Assembly: GCF_900176595.1 (NCBI RefSeq)
Contig: NZ_LT838813.1
Coordinates: forward strand, 4,730,001 to 4,794,000
Length of the DNA stretch: 64,000 nucleotides
Direction: 5' to 3'
Origin: Aquiflexum balticum DSM 16537
GTDB lineage: Bacteria; Bacteroidota; Bacteroidia; Cytophagales; Cyclobacteriaceae
In this document: positions 52,362 to 61,432 of the stretch, piece by piece
Layout of the letters: each line of letters begins with the position of its first letter
Position numbering within the stretch: the stretch's first letter is position 1
Notes under the pieces: model-generated
Seen by the model: only the letters and a program-made list of their open reading frames with translations
The model's database searches: none
What the model was told of the DNA's origin: nothing
Position numbers and translations under genes: made by a program

Positions 52362-52558
52362 AAAATGCCGTAGTCCATTCCGACTGTTGATCCGGGCGAG
52401 CATGGCCTAAATAATAGCCCGGTAATTTATTTCCGGGATTAATGATTAGAATTGGATCCTAAAGTGCCTTAGGCACGGACAATATAAAAACAATCAAAAA
52501 GTGTCAAGTATATTCAGGACGTAACACAATTAAAAATTTTATTCAAAAACAATACATT

Positions 52559-53176
52559 ATGAAAATAGCAATTATTGGAACCGGAAATGTCGGTGGGGCA
52601 CTCGCTACCAAATGGGCAAAAGCCGGACATGAAATCAATCTGGGCGTACAGGACATAGCAGCATTTAAAGGCAGAGAACTGCTGGACAATCCCAACACGA
52701 AAGTTTATCAGGTAGTAGAAGCTGTTGCCCATTCGGAGGTAATCCTTATCGCAACTCCTGCCCCCGTGGCAGTAGAAGTTACCAAAAGTCTGGGGGATAC
52801 CTCGGGCAAAATCATCATAGATGCCATGAATATCATCATGAACAGAGGACCACAAGTGTTCAAAACGACCTCAGAAGCCATTTTGGCAAATACCCAAACC
52901 AAGGATGTGGTCAAATGCTTCAATACGACCGGATTTAACAACATGGTCAACCCGGTTTATGGGAAAAAGGCCATTGACCTATTTGTAGCAGGTGACAGTG
53001 AAAAAGGTAAAGCTGCCGCCATCCAACTGGCCAAAGATGCCGGTTTTGCGGAGTGCTACCCTATAGGCGGAAATGATAAATTTGAATTGATGGAGCAGTT
53101 TGCCTGGTTCTGGATCAACTTGGCCATGTTTCAGGGACAGGGAAGAGAGATTGGGTTTAAGTTGCTGAGGAGATAG
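52559..53176 (+). CDS. NADP-dependent oxidoreductase, F420-dinucleotide-binding type (NpdG-like)
   Basis: 205 residues. MKIAIIGTGNVGGALATKWA is the N-terminal Rossmann motif of the NADPH:F420 oxidoreductase coenzyme-binding family, and VKCFNTTGFNNMVNP resembles the conserved substrate region. No F420 pathway is visible, so a generic NAD(P)-binding reductase is more likely. Single gene. Confidence 0.9.
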   Translation: MKIAIIGTGNVGGALATKWAKAGHEINLGVQDIAAFKGRELLDNPNTKVYQVVEAVAHSEVILIATPAPVAVEVTKSLGDTSGKIIIDAMNIIMNRGPQVFKTTSEAILANTQTKDVVKCFNTTGFNNMVNPVYGKKAIDLFVAGDSEKGKAAAIQLAKDAGFAECYPIGGNDKFELMEQFAWFWINLAMFQGQGREIGFKLLRR

Positions 53177-53184
53177 GGGTATGA

Positions 53185-53463
53185 TTAATCAAGATAATAG
53201 AATTTTACATGCTTTGTTTGGGTTTTTCCCTCAATGGCTCCGTGCTGAGTGGTATGTGCAAAAAATGCCCTAACCACTATTTCGTCTAATTCCTGTTCCT
53301 TGAATATGTTTTTGAAATGTTTGGTTATGACACATCTTTCTCTTCCAAAAAGTTGAGCAATTTGATCTTGGGTAAGCCAAAGTGTTTCTTTATCCTTATC
53401 TGACCTCAACTCAAAATGTTCGGCAAGTTCATTTGGAAGATATAGAATGATTTCGTTTTTCAA
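53185..53463 (-). pseudogene. RhuM-family protein, truncated remnant
   Basis: 92 codons matching only the N-terminal third of RhuM-like virulence/phage-associated proteins: ETLWLTQDQIAQLFGRERCV then ITKHFKNIFKEQELDE, ending KFYYLD where intact homologues continue with an ISVGYR-type segment. The stop (TAA) comes immediately. The frame opens with TTG, not ATG. It is a fossil of a mobile or defence-associated gene. Confidence 0.75.
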
Positions 53464-53513
53464 TCTTTAATCAGGCTTTTCATAGATTTTCATATGTGGA
53501 CTAAAAGTTATGC

Positions 53514-54527
53514 TTAGTTTTCAACAGATTTATAGTGTTGAGTTATTTCTTCTGTTGTTAATTCAAGAAATCCAGCAGCGTTATTATAAAAGATATCACG
53601 TTTTTCTTTTTCGGTCAACCAATCTATCGAATAAATTACCTCTATATGCCCCCTTATTGTTGTCATGTAATCGGAGCCAAATAGTAGCCTTCCACCCAAA
53701 CCCTCTTTAAAAAGCTTTTTCACGGCACCCTCCCAGAATATCTTGGGCATGAAATAGCTCACTGCAGAAATATCACAATATACATTCGGGAAATCCTTCA
53801 TCAGTTGAATTGCTTCATCACTGTATATGCCACAAAAATGGAATAAAATAAGCTTGAGGTCCGGGTATTTTTTCAAGATAGGTCTAAGTAATTCAGGATT
53901 ACCATATTCTTTCTTTGTAAGATGAGCTGTTTTTTCATCCCGCAACCATGGCGGCGGGGGACCCTCTGTATGTATACCAATAGGAATATTAAATTCTTGC
54001 GCAATTTTCCAATAAGGATCCAGTCTTTCATCATGCGGATGGATGCCGTAATACATATACATGCTTTCTCCCATGCTCCTGAAACCAGCAGAATCATAAA
54101 GAATAAATAATTCTTCATAAGTTAGAAATTCCTTGATAAATGGTTCGTCAGTTTCATTAAGCTGATTGTATGGAAACGAGACTCCTCCCCAAAATCTTTT
54201 GTCTTCCTTCATCCAATTCAAAACATGCTGTACAGGCCCGCCAGAAAGCCCTATCACAATGTTGTTTTGGTCAAAGGCATTTTTAAACCAATCCAATTTT
54301 GCCTGATCAAGTTTAGGGCCGGATTTTAGGCCCTTTCCATATACCTCATTACCTTCGAATCCTTTGGATACATGGATATGTACATCTATAATCGGTTGTC
54401 CTTTTAAAAATTCATTCAATGCCTTTTGGTCAATAGGTTTTTCATAGAAAAACAAAAAATATCCCATGACTCCTATAACGGCCAATGCCATGATTATTAA
54501 TCCTGTAATTTTTAACCCTTTACTCAT
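53514..54527 (-). CDS. amidohydrolase-family metal-dependent hydrolase, membrane anchored
   Basis: 337 residues with an N-terminal anchor (residues 8-27). The metal motif IIDVHIH (Asp48, His50, His52), GIHTEG, LFHFCGIYS and LLFGSDYM fit the amidohydrolase-2 (ACMSD-like) TIM-barrel family. The GSDY Asp is present. It acts in the periplasm, probably as decarboxylase or hydrolase; substrate unknown. Single gene. Confidence 0.9.
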   Translation of the reverse strand: MSKGLKITGLIIMALAVIGVMGYFLFFYEKPIDQKALNEFLKGQPIIDVHIHVSKGFEGNEVYGKGLKSGPKLDQAKLDWFKNAFDQNNIVIGLSGGPVQHVLNWMKEDKRFWGGVSFPYNQLNETDEPFIKEFLTYEELFILYDSAGFRSMGESMYMYYGIHPHDERLDPYWKIAQEFNIPIGIHTEGPPPPWLRDEKTAHLTKKEYGNPELLRPILKKYPDLKLILFHFCGIYSDEAIQLMKDFPNVYCDISAVSYFMPKIFWEGAVKKLFKEGLGGRLLFGSDYMTTIRGHIEVIYSIDWLTEKEKRDIFYNNAAGFLELTTEEITQHYKSVEN

Positions 54528-54702
54528 ATTTTATAAATAATTAAGTTTAACTCCCTTATTTATACATAAAACCCAAGCTTAGTATTTTATAAACATCAAA
54601 TAGTCAATGGTTTATAAAATTTTATTTTCCAAAACTACCAAATCCTAAAATACCAAAAAATACCCTAAACAGGGTATTTTCACTTTCCTAAAACCAAAAA
54701 TA

Positions 54703-55659
54703 TCACAACCCCACCGTACCCAATGTTTTCCTAATCGCCTCCATATTTACTTTCAATGCCTCCTCATTTTCCAGATCATTCAGTGCCTGATTAAAGGGTT
54801 CTGTCCTTAGGGGTCCGTCATAGCCGATGTCCACTATGCCCTGCATAAATTCTTTGATGGGGATTACTCCAATGGCCATGGGGAGTTCCCGCTTGCCGTC
54901 TACTTGGGTTTCACGGGTGAAGCCGGCACGGGCATCGTTGATGTCGACCACAATGATATCCTCAGGTTTGAGGCTTAGGATATCTTCCAGGGTATCAGCA
55001 GCGCAGTACCAATGGAAGCTGTCCAGAACAAATCCCACATTGCTTTGTCCTATTTCTCCGATCAGTTCCTTGCCTTCTTTCATCGTACTGATAAAAGGAT
55101 AGCGTGCCCCAACCACCAAAGGCCTTGTCCCCAAATATTCAAGACCCAACATGATGCCATGGTCTTTCATGACTTTGGCACATTCACCCAAGCGATAGGC
55201 ATGTTCCTTCATGTTTTCATTGTAGGTAAGCTCAGCATGTGAGGAAAAAATCCAGGTGTTGATACGGGTGGCACCTTGTTTTTCCATGGCCTCACAGAAC
55301 ACTCTCAGTTTTTTGAAGTCATCATGGAATCGGATCTTGTCCCGCCTGTATTCCACCGGAATATTGATGGAATCATAACTGATACCATGCGATTTCATTT
55401 TGGCCAGAATTTCATCCAGTTGTCCGGCTGAATAGTTTTCCATCACTTCCTGGGTAAATGGACTGATGGCCTCATAGCCAAATTGAATGGCGTAGTCAAG
55501 GGTCTGAGAAAAGTTTGCTTTCACCCCAATGATTCCGGGATTGAGGGAGATTATAAATTTTCTGCTTGGATCCTGCTGTGCATTCAATTGGAGAATCGGC
55601 AGGGAAGCCAATCCCATGGAGGCAATAGAGGTATTTTGGATAAATTTTCTTCTATTCAT
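54703..55659 (-). CDS. Tat-exported sugar phosphate isomerase/epimerase-like protein
   Basis: 318 residues from the ATG at 55659, which begins the twin-arginine signal NRRKFIQNTSIASMGLASLP; the open frame upstream to 55773 is not used. The mature part is an AP-endonuclease-2/xylose-isomerase-like TIM barrel: GLEYLGTRPLV (Glu), FVLDSFHWYCA (His), and VVDINDARAG (Asp) form the usual metal ligands. Periplasmic members of this family handle sugars or inositols. Confidence 0.9.
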   Translation of the reverse strand: MNRRKFIQNTSIASMGLASLPILQLNAQQDPSRKFIISLNPGIIGVKANFSQTLDYAIQFGYEAISPFTQEVMENYSAGQLDEILAKMKSHGISYDSINIPVEYRRDKIRFHDDFKKLRVFCEAMEKQGATRINTWIFSSHAELTYNENMKEHAYRLGECAKVMKDHGIMLGLEYLGTRPLVVGARYPFISTMKEGKELIGEIGQSNVGFVLDSFHWYCAADTLEDILSLKPEDIIVVDINDARAGFTRETQVDGKRELPMAIGVIPIKEFMQGIVDIGYDGPLRTEPFNQALNDLENEEALKVNMEAIRKTLGTVGL

Positions 55660-56067
55660 AGTTTGAGGGTTAATAGGACAATATAGGTTTTTTGAATTGG
55701 GTTCAAAAGGATAAATTGACCGTTGGATGCAGTTTGTGTCCTTATGGCAAGTATTTGTTTCAGTTTGAATCAATAATCAATAACTTTTAAGTATTTACTA
55801 CCAATGACCTAAATCGGAGCAGCCGTCATGCTGACGTAGGAAAGCCTGCCCCGATGCTTTCGGGGCATCTCATGAGGTTCAGGAAAAGGATTGTTTTGAC
55901 CAAAAAGGTTAAATATTTTTCCAGTAATTCAACCGTCTAATTGTACCGCTGGAGATCCTTCGTGCCTCAGGATGATGGCTGCCCAGCGGGTACCCTGATA
56001 TCATTTTCTACTTTGATCATATACAAAATGTTGTAAACTTGCAATAACAATCAAAAACCCAAACCCC
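55660..56067. other. gene-free stretch with REP-like hairpins
   Basis: 408 bases between divergent genes. It contains a CCCCGATGC..GCATCGGGG-type inverted pair around 55850-55870 (CCCCGATGCTTTCGGGGCAT) and the short hairpin ATCCT-TTCGTGCCTC-AGGAT at 55952-55976, related to the one at 12287. No credible ORF. Promoters of the isomerase-like gene and the esterase must lie here. Confidence 0.5.
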
Positions 56068-56937
56068 ATGAACCGACTGAAAATTATTCTATTCGCAATT
56101 CTAACTTTCAGCCTCCAATCCCTTGTAGCTCAGGAAAGCAAAGTATTCGACAACCTCAGCATGAACAGTAAAATCCTGAATATGGAAAGGAAATACGCCA
56201 TTTACCTCCCGCCCGGATATGAAAGTTCTGAACGCTCCTACCCTGTTCTCTACTTGCTACATGGTGGCGGTGACGACCAAACAGGTTGGGTACAGTTTGG
56301 GGAAGTACAGCATATTGCAGATAAAGCCATCAAGGAAGGAAAAGCTACAGCCATGATTATCATCATGCCGGATGCCAATACCGGAAGACGGGGCTATTTC
56401 AATGATGTCAACAATGAGTGGCGATATGAGGATTTCTTTTTTGAAGAACTCATGCCTGAAGTGGAGAAAAAATACCGGATCAAATCCGAAAAGCGTTACC
56501 GTGCCATAGCAGGACTCTCTATGGGCGGCGGCGGTTCTTTTTTCTACGCCATGCACAGACCCGATCTCTTTTCTTCTGCCTGCCCACTGAGTGCTGCGGT
56601 CAGAAACAATACTTTTGAAGAATTCAAGCAGGGATTGGAAAACCAAAAAGTCACTGTTAAAAATCCAAATACCCTAACAGCCTACTATGACAGACATCAG
56701 GCCTTGAGACAAATCGAACTCAATGATGCCGAGGGGATGAAATCCGTCAAGTGGTATTTTGATTGCGGTGATGATGATTTCCTGTATGAAGGAAACAGTT
56801 TGATTCATATTGCCATGAAGAAGAAGGAAATCCCTCATGAATTCAGAATCCGTGACGGCGCCCATAATTGGACCTATTGGCGGGAATCATTGCCGGAGGT
56901 TTTGGGATTTGTTTCGGATACTTTTCATCAGAAGTAA
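56068..56937 (+). CDS. secreted esterase, CE1-like alpha/beta hydrolase
   Basis: 289 residues with a signal peptide (residues 1-21, ending LVAQ). VLYLLHGGGDDQTGW is the oxyanion region, AIAGLSMGGGGS carries the nucleophile Ser, DCGDDDFLYEGN the acid and DGAHNWTYW the His. The FrmB/enterochelin esterase-like fold of CE1 fits acetyl xylan, feruloyl or siderophore esterases. It stands alone, 360 bases before the IS110 gene. Confidence 0.92.
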   Translation: MNRLKIILFAILTFSLQSLVAQESKVFDNLSMNSKILNMERKYAIYLPPGYESSERSYPVLYLLHGGGDDQTGWVQFGEVQHIADKAIKEGKATAMIIIMPDANTGRRGYFNDVNNEWRYEDFFFEELMPEVEKKYRIKSEKRYRAIAGLSMGGGGSFFYAMHRPDLFSSACPLSAAVRNNTFEEFKQGLENQKVTVKNPNTLTAYYDRHQALRQIELNDAEGMKSVKWYFDCGDDDFLYEGNSLIHIAMKKKEIPHEFRIRDGAHNWTYWRESLPEVLGFVSDTFHQK

Positions 56938-57109
56938 GAGTTTGAGGAATGGATTCTGTTTGAAAATTGACTCTTACCAAGTACCAATTTTAATGTTTGA
57001 ATATATGGTCTTGAACTATAAATAACATTCAATTATAGAAAGGACTTTGCCTTGTCACCTCGAGTTTACAACATTTTTTCAGAAACATACGAAAAAGGAA
57101 TGACATGGT

Positions 57110-57297
57110 AGTAAATTAGAGTAACCTTGAGCAGTATGGCCGTCCCATTGTATAGTGCCCCGTGCCTGTCCTCGAGTGTGGTCCTGTTTGATTGAGAACG
57201 AAATAGTGGTACAGCAATATGCTTGTCCGAATGGTAGCCTGCCTTTTACAGTTCTTCAAACAGGCTTAAGGCCAATATTTCTTTATCAGGTAGTTTT
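57110..57297 (+). ncRNA. probable bridge RNA region of the IS110 element
   Basis: About 190 bases of non-coding DNA directly upstream of the transposase, where IS110-group elements encode a bridge RNA that specifies target and donor. AGCCTG (57236-57241) pairs with CAGGCT (57261-57266) enclosing a 19-base loop, and GTCCTCGAGTGTGGTCCTG gives another fold. Guide sequences cannot be assigned without a covariance model. Confidence 0.4.
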
Positions 57298-58626
57298 ATG
57301 AAAAAGATCCATCAAAACACAGCTGGTATCGATATAGGCTCCAGGAGCATCTATGTCGACATCGAAGGAAAAGAAGTCGCGAGTTTTGAAACCTTTACTT
57401 CAGACTTCAGGAAAGCCGCAGTTTATCTAATAGAAGCAGGTGTCACTTCTGTTGCCATGGAAGCGACCGGCAGCTATTGGGTTATTCTCTATGATATCCT
57501 TACAGAGGCAGGACTTGATGTCTGGCTTGTTGACGGACGCCAGACCAAACAGGTCCCAGGCAGGAAAACCGATGTGAAAGACTGTCAGTGGATCAACCAA
57601 CTCCACGCCCATGGACTGTTGAACAGGTGCTTTGTAGCTGAAGGTCTGATGAAAGAGCTCCGCTCTTACCAAAGGCTCAGAGAGGACCATATCCGGAGTA
57701 TGTCCATGCATATAAACCATATGCAGAAAGCACTTATTGAAATGAATATCAGGCTTCCCGAGGTTCTCAGCCAGGTGCACGGTGCCAGCGGAACGGTAAT
57801 GATAGAAGCCATCCTCCAAGGAGAAAGGGACCCCCAGAAACTACTTTCCCTGTGCCATCACAGTCTGATAAAGAAAAAGGGTGAGAAAATAGTAAAAGCT
57901 CTTGAAGGGTTTTATACCGAAGCAGGACTGTTTGCACTTAAACAGGCCTATGAGGCATACAGGTTTTACAAAGCCCAGATATCAGACTGTGATAAGAAGA
58001 TCCAGGATACATTCAATAAGCAAAACATGGACCTGTACGAGTTCCCAAAAGGTATGAAGCGAAAACAGATCAGGCATAATAAACCCGATGTTTCGGATTT
58101 GGGAAAATACCTTCTGAAAATATTCGGTGGCAAGGATGCCACCAAGCTGTCCGGGTTCACCGATTATACATGGTTTCAAGTGTTGACCGAAACGGGTCCG
58201 GATCTTTCCAGATGGAAGACCGAAAAACACTTTACCAGCTGGTTGGGGCTATCCCCTGGCCAGCACCAATCGGGTAGAAAGAAAAAGAACAAGTCCAAAG
58301 GCAGACCGAAAGCCGGCCAGATATTCAGGGTAATTGCCCAAGGGCTATTGAACAGCAAGAAAATTGCACTCGGGGCATTCGGCAGAAGACTATGTGGAAG
58401 AAAAGGTCCGAGGGTAGCCATCAAGGCCATGGCAAGAAAACTTGCAGAGCAATATTGGAGGTTAATGGTAAAAGGATCTGATTTTGTAGAGTTCGGTATA
58501 AAATATTACGAGGAAATCATGCAAAAACAGAAAATGAAATTGATACAAAGGCTAGCAGTGGAACTGAACATGGATATTGTCCCACAAGAAATTGAAGAGA
58601 AAATCCTTAATTTACATGAAGAATGA
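57298..58626 (+). CDS. IS110-family transposase
   Basis: 442 residues, complete. The N-terminal DEDD (RuvC-like) domain has AGIDIGSRSIYVDIEG (Asp12), AMEATGSYW (Glu55) and PGRKTDVKDCQWI (Asp92, Asp95). The C-terminal transposase_20-type region contains FTSWLGLSPGQHQSGRKKK near residue 315 with a catalytic-Ser candidate. No frameshift or premature stop, so it may be active. Confidence 0.95.
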   Translation: MKKIHQNTAGIDIGSRSIYVDIEGKEVASFETFTSDFRKAAVYLIEAGVTSVAMEATGSYWVILYDILTEAGLDVWLVDGRQTKQVPGRKTDVKDCQWINQLHAHGLLNRCFVAEGLMKELRSYQRLREDHIRSMSMHINHMQKALIEMNIRLPEVLSQVHGASGTVMIEAILQGERDPQKLLSLCHHSLIKKKGEKIVKALEGFYTEAGLFALKQAYEAYRFYKAQISDCDKKIQDTFNKQNMDLYEFPKGMKRKQIRHNKPDVSDLGKYLLKIFGGKDATKLSGFTDYTWFQVLTETGPDLSRWKTEKHFTSWLGLSPGQHQSGRKKKNKSKGRPKAGQIFRVIAQGLLNSKKIALGAFGRRLCGRKGPRVAIKAMARKLAEQYWRLMVKGSDFVEFGIKYYEEIMQKQKMKLIQRLAVELNMDIVPQEIEEKILNLHEE

Positions 58627-58679
58627 TTTTATGTCATTGGTACGTAAGGAGAGGTCTGTTCCCTTTTGTCCTTTCATTA

Positions 58680-58860
58680 TAATGACATTGAGGTCAAATT
58701 AATTGGGCCTCGTCCGAGCTATCGGGATCGGCCACATGGGGTTGTCGTTTATGGAGGAGGGGGAGTGAAAAGCGGCTGCGCCGCTTTTCACTCCCCCTCC
58801 TTTATTCACCAAATTCCCCGTTCCCCGAGCTTGCCGAGGGGTATTTAAGGATTATTTCAT
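58680..58860. repeat. dispersed hairpin repeat, copy B
   Basis: Begins TAATGACATTGAGGTCA and ends near ATTTCATTCCG. The central hairpin is 58756-58800: 21-nt perfect arms ending AAAAGCGGC around a TGC loop, with an outer arm GGAGGGGGAGTG that differs from copy A (AGGTGGGGTGGG) yet is exactly complementary on the other side. It occupies most of the 364-base gap 58627-58990. The rest includes a TATCTCCTATCGTCGATATG hairpin near 58918. Confidence 0.8.
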
Positions 58861-58990
58861 TCCGTCAAGTCCCGTCCTTCGTGGTGTAAGAGGCATAGAA
58901 CCTCAAGGCAGATCAGATATCTCCTATCGTCGATATGACAAGGAGAAGCTATTTACACGACTGATCCAATAATATCATTCAAGAGCCCAA

Positions 58991-60469
58991 TCAAGTCCCA
59001 CAAAAAGTCTGATATCCGCTATCTCCATTAGGCGGTGGGGACTGATAATGGAGTTGGGCAGGATCAGGAGTGTAGGGTGTTTTTAATAATTGATGAATAT
59101 CTTTAAATAACTGGTAATCATTTTTTAATGATGCATTATCTAAAGCTTCTTCTACTCTATGGTTTCTGGGGATAAAGGATGGATTGTAAGAACTCATGGA
59201 CTTCTGTACGGCTTCCAATGTCCTGCCATTCCGGGTCACCTGTTTCACCCAATGCAGGAACCATTCCTGAAAGGCTGAAGTTTCAAAAAAAGCTTCACCA
59301 GAAAAATCTCCGGTTTGTAGTGCAACAAATGTATTGGTATAATCCGCAGCAAATTGCTGCATCAGCGCCAATAGGTCTTCGATGATAGGCTTGTCAGAAG
59401 CTTCAAATTCCATCAGCCCTAATTTCCCCCGCATCATTTGTAACCACTTTTCCTCATACATTCCCGGAAAAGCATTCAAGGCCTCTTGGGCCAATTCAAT
59501 GGCCTGCTTTTGGTCAGTATGAATCTGAGGCAATAAGGCTCCTGCCAAAACTGATAGATTCCAATGCGTGATATAGGGCTGATTGCCATAGGCATAGCGG
59601 CCATTGACATCGATGGAACTGAAAACTGTTTTGAGATTATAAGTATTCATAAAAGCGCAGGGACCGTAGTCAATCGTTTCCCCTGCAATACTCATATTAT
59701 CCGTATTCATCACGCCATGGATAAAACCAACACGCATCCAATCCACCACCAATGCTGCCTGCTTTTCCATTACAGCCATGAGCAGTGCCAAAGCAGGATT
59801 TTCTTCTTCTTTTAAAAAGGGATAATGCCTTTCTATAGTGTAATCGGTCAACTGTTTTTGCGCTTCTAAAGGCAAAAATTGGCGCGCATACTCGAAAGTC
59901 CCGACCCTGATATGACTTTGGGCTATTCGGGTCAATATGGCCCCTGCCTGACTTCTCTCCCGGTAAACCGTTTCCCCACTTTCGACCACAGCCAAGGACC
60001 TTGTGGTTGGTATGCCCAAATGATGCATACTTTCACTGATCAGGTATTCCCGCAACATGGATTTAAGGGTAGCCCTGCCATCACCCCCACGGGAATAAGG
60101 AGTCCTTCCCGAACCTTTCAACTGAATATCCACAAGATTTCCGTTTGGAGATTTTTGTTCACCGATCAGAATGGCCCTGCCATCACCCAACATGGTAAAA
60201 TTTCCGAACTGATGTCCTGCATAAGCCTGTGCCAAAGGTTGACTTCCCTCAGGGGTTTTGTTTCCTGAAAATAGCAGGGCAATCTCCTGAGGCGGAAAAT
60301 CCGAAAAATCCAAACCCAATGCCTTGGATAAATCTTCATTAAAAATAACCGTTTTGGGTTCTTTGACAGGAATTGGTTGCTGATAGGTGAAAAAACCGGA
60401 AGGAAGTTTTCCATAAGTATGCTGAAGATTCCAACCTGCTGTTTTATTGATAAAATTGACCGAAGACAT
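58991..60469 (-). CDS. selO: protein adenylyltransferase SelO (YdiU family)
   Basis: 492 residues, full length. FTMLGDGRAILIGE, KGSGRTPYSRGGDGRATLKS, and HGVMNTDNMSIAGETIDYGP correspond to the glycine loop, nucleotide-binding Lys/Arg region and Asp metal site of the SelO pseudokinase. SelO AMPylates Ser/Thr/Tyr of proteins in the redox response. The C-terminus ends TFCGT: a Cys where eukaryotic SelO has selenocysteine. Monocistronic. Confidence 0.96.
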   Translation of the reverse strand: MSSVNFINKTAGWNLQHTYGKLPSGFFTYQQPIPVKEPKTVIFNEDLSKALGLDFSDFPPQEIALLFSGNKTPEGSQPLAQAYAGHQFGNFTMLGDGRAILIGEQKSPNGNLVDIQLKGSGRTPYSRGGDGRATLKSMLREYLISESMHHLGIPTTRSLAVVESGETVYRERSQAGAILTRIAQSHIRVGTFEYARQFLPLEAQKQLTDYTIERHYPFLKEEENPALALLMAVMEKQAALVVDWMRVGFIHGVMNTDNMSIAGETIDYGPCAFMNTYNLKTVFSSIDVNGRYAYGNQPYITHWNLSVLAGALLPQIHTDQKQAIELAQEALNAFPGMYEEKWLQMMRGKLGLMEFEASDKPIIEDLLALMQQFAADYTNTFVALQTGDFSGEAFFETSAFQEWFLHWVKQVTRNGRTLEAVQKSMSSYNPSFIPRNHRVEEALDNASLKNDYQLFKDIHQLLKTPYTPDPAQLHYQSPPPNGDSGYQTFCGT

Positions 60470-60589
60470 ATAAAAGGATTTTAAACAACCTCGATAACAG
60501 TTTCAGGAATCCAATGATTCAATGCCCAAGAAATTTATGTCTATATTTTTCCCGAGCTTCAATCACAAATTGGGAAACTGAATTATTTT

Positions 60590-60758
60590 GGCTAAAGCCG
60601 ATTTTGGTTTGGCATTTCTTATGAATGGGCTAAAGCCACATTCCTATTGATAAATTCTCAAATTTTGGAATGTAAACCCAGATTAATAGCCTTCTATCAA
60701 TTGTGTCCTGCTTTAGCTGGACGATAAAAGAAATCATCACCGTCCCCAGGCTTTAGCC
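60590..60758. repeat. GGCTAAAGCC palindromes in two inverted pairs
   Basis: GGCTAAAGCC at 60590-60599 and 60628-60637 (spacing 38), then GCTTTAGC at 60710-60717 and GGCTTTAGCC at 60749-60758 (spacing 39). The two pairs are in opposite orientation, forming a symmetrical array in the 357-base gap 60470-60826 between SelO and CIA30-like genes. No ORF lies in the gap. Confidence 0.7.
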
Positions 60759-60826
60759 AAATTTAAACCTTCAATTTAAAAACCTGCTTTTCTTTTGTGG
60801 CCAAAGCACCATTACCATAAAAAAAA

Positions 60827-61384
60827 TCAATAAAATTTCAAATAATCTATCCACAACTGAAAGCTTCCCTCCTGCTTATCCGCCAAAATAAATCCAATCC
60901 GCTGAATTCCTTTAAGGACCTCAGGATCAATTCCCTGTTGCACAGTAGAACCCATTCTACTGATTTCGAAGTCCTTAAGCGGAATGGTAAGGATTTCCCA
61001 ATCCTCTTTGGTTGCTCCAAACTTCACCCGGAATTTGGGGAGATAAAAAGGAGTATCCTTTTCAATCAAAATCTCAAACTTCCGCTTAGTGTCTGACTTG
61101 AAGCGGATTTCACAATATTTAAATGCCGAAAGGTCATAGTTGCCCAAAGCACTGCGCAGGGATACAAAGCCCCCATTATTTTTCAAAGAAACCTCTCCTG
61201 CAAAAAGAACGGCATCAGCATCCAAACTTGCCTTGGATTGGGAAAGTCCACCCATGACCCCATCGTTGATAATTGACCATTTGCCAAAATCTTTCTTGGC
61301 TCCAAAATCAAATAGTAAAGCATCTTTCATCAGCGAAGGAATTGGATAAATACAAAGAAACAAGAAAAACAATGACTGCCACAT
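60827..61384 (-). CDS. CIA30-family (complex I intermediate-associated protein 30-like) protein
   Basis: 185 residues from the ATG at 61384 (the open frame to 61399 starts with TTG). A hydrophobic N-terminus (residues 1-20) precedes a beta-sandwich with KWSIINDGVMGGLSQSKASL, the CIA30 signature W-x-x-x-NDGVMGG. Mature protein is probably periplasmic or membrane-associated. Bacterial members are uncharacterised. It follows the sulfatase by 50 bases on the same strand and is probably co-transcribed. Confidence 0.85.
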   Translation of the reverse strand: MWQSLFFLFLCIYPIPSLMKDALLFDFGAKKDFGKWSIINDGVMGGLSQSKASLDADAVLFAGEVSLKNNGGFVSLRSALGNYDLSAFKYCEIRFKSDTKRKFEILIEKDTPFYLPKFRVKFGATKEDWEILTIPLKDFEISRMGSTVQQGIDPEVLKGIQRIGFILADKQEGSFQLWIDYLKFY

Positions 61385-61432
61385 ATCTTGTAAATACAAT
61401 TAAGCAAGATATTGTTTGAAAGAAAAAATAAA

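Larger units (their letters stand above)
57090..58640 (+). mobile_element. IS110-family insertion sequence (boundaries approximate)
   Basis: The element comprises the leader and the transposase gene. IS110-family elements lack terminal inverted repeats, so ends cannot be set by eye: the left end is somewhere in 57040-57120 and the right end in 58627-58680. The right end lies within about 50 bases of the hairpin repeat at 58680. A comparison with another copy would be needed for exact ends. Confidence 0.65.

Noticed and set aside
57427-58430. Minus-strand frames inside the transposase
   Set aside because: No family resemblance; shadows of the IS110 frame.
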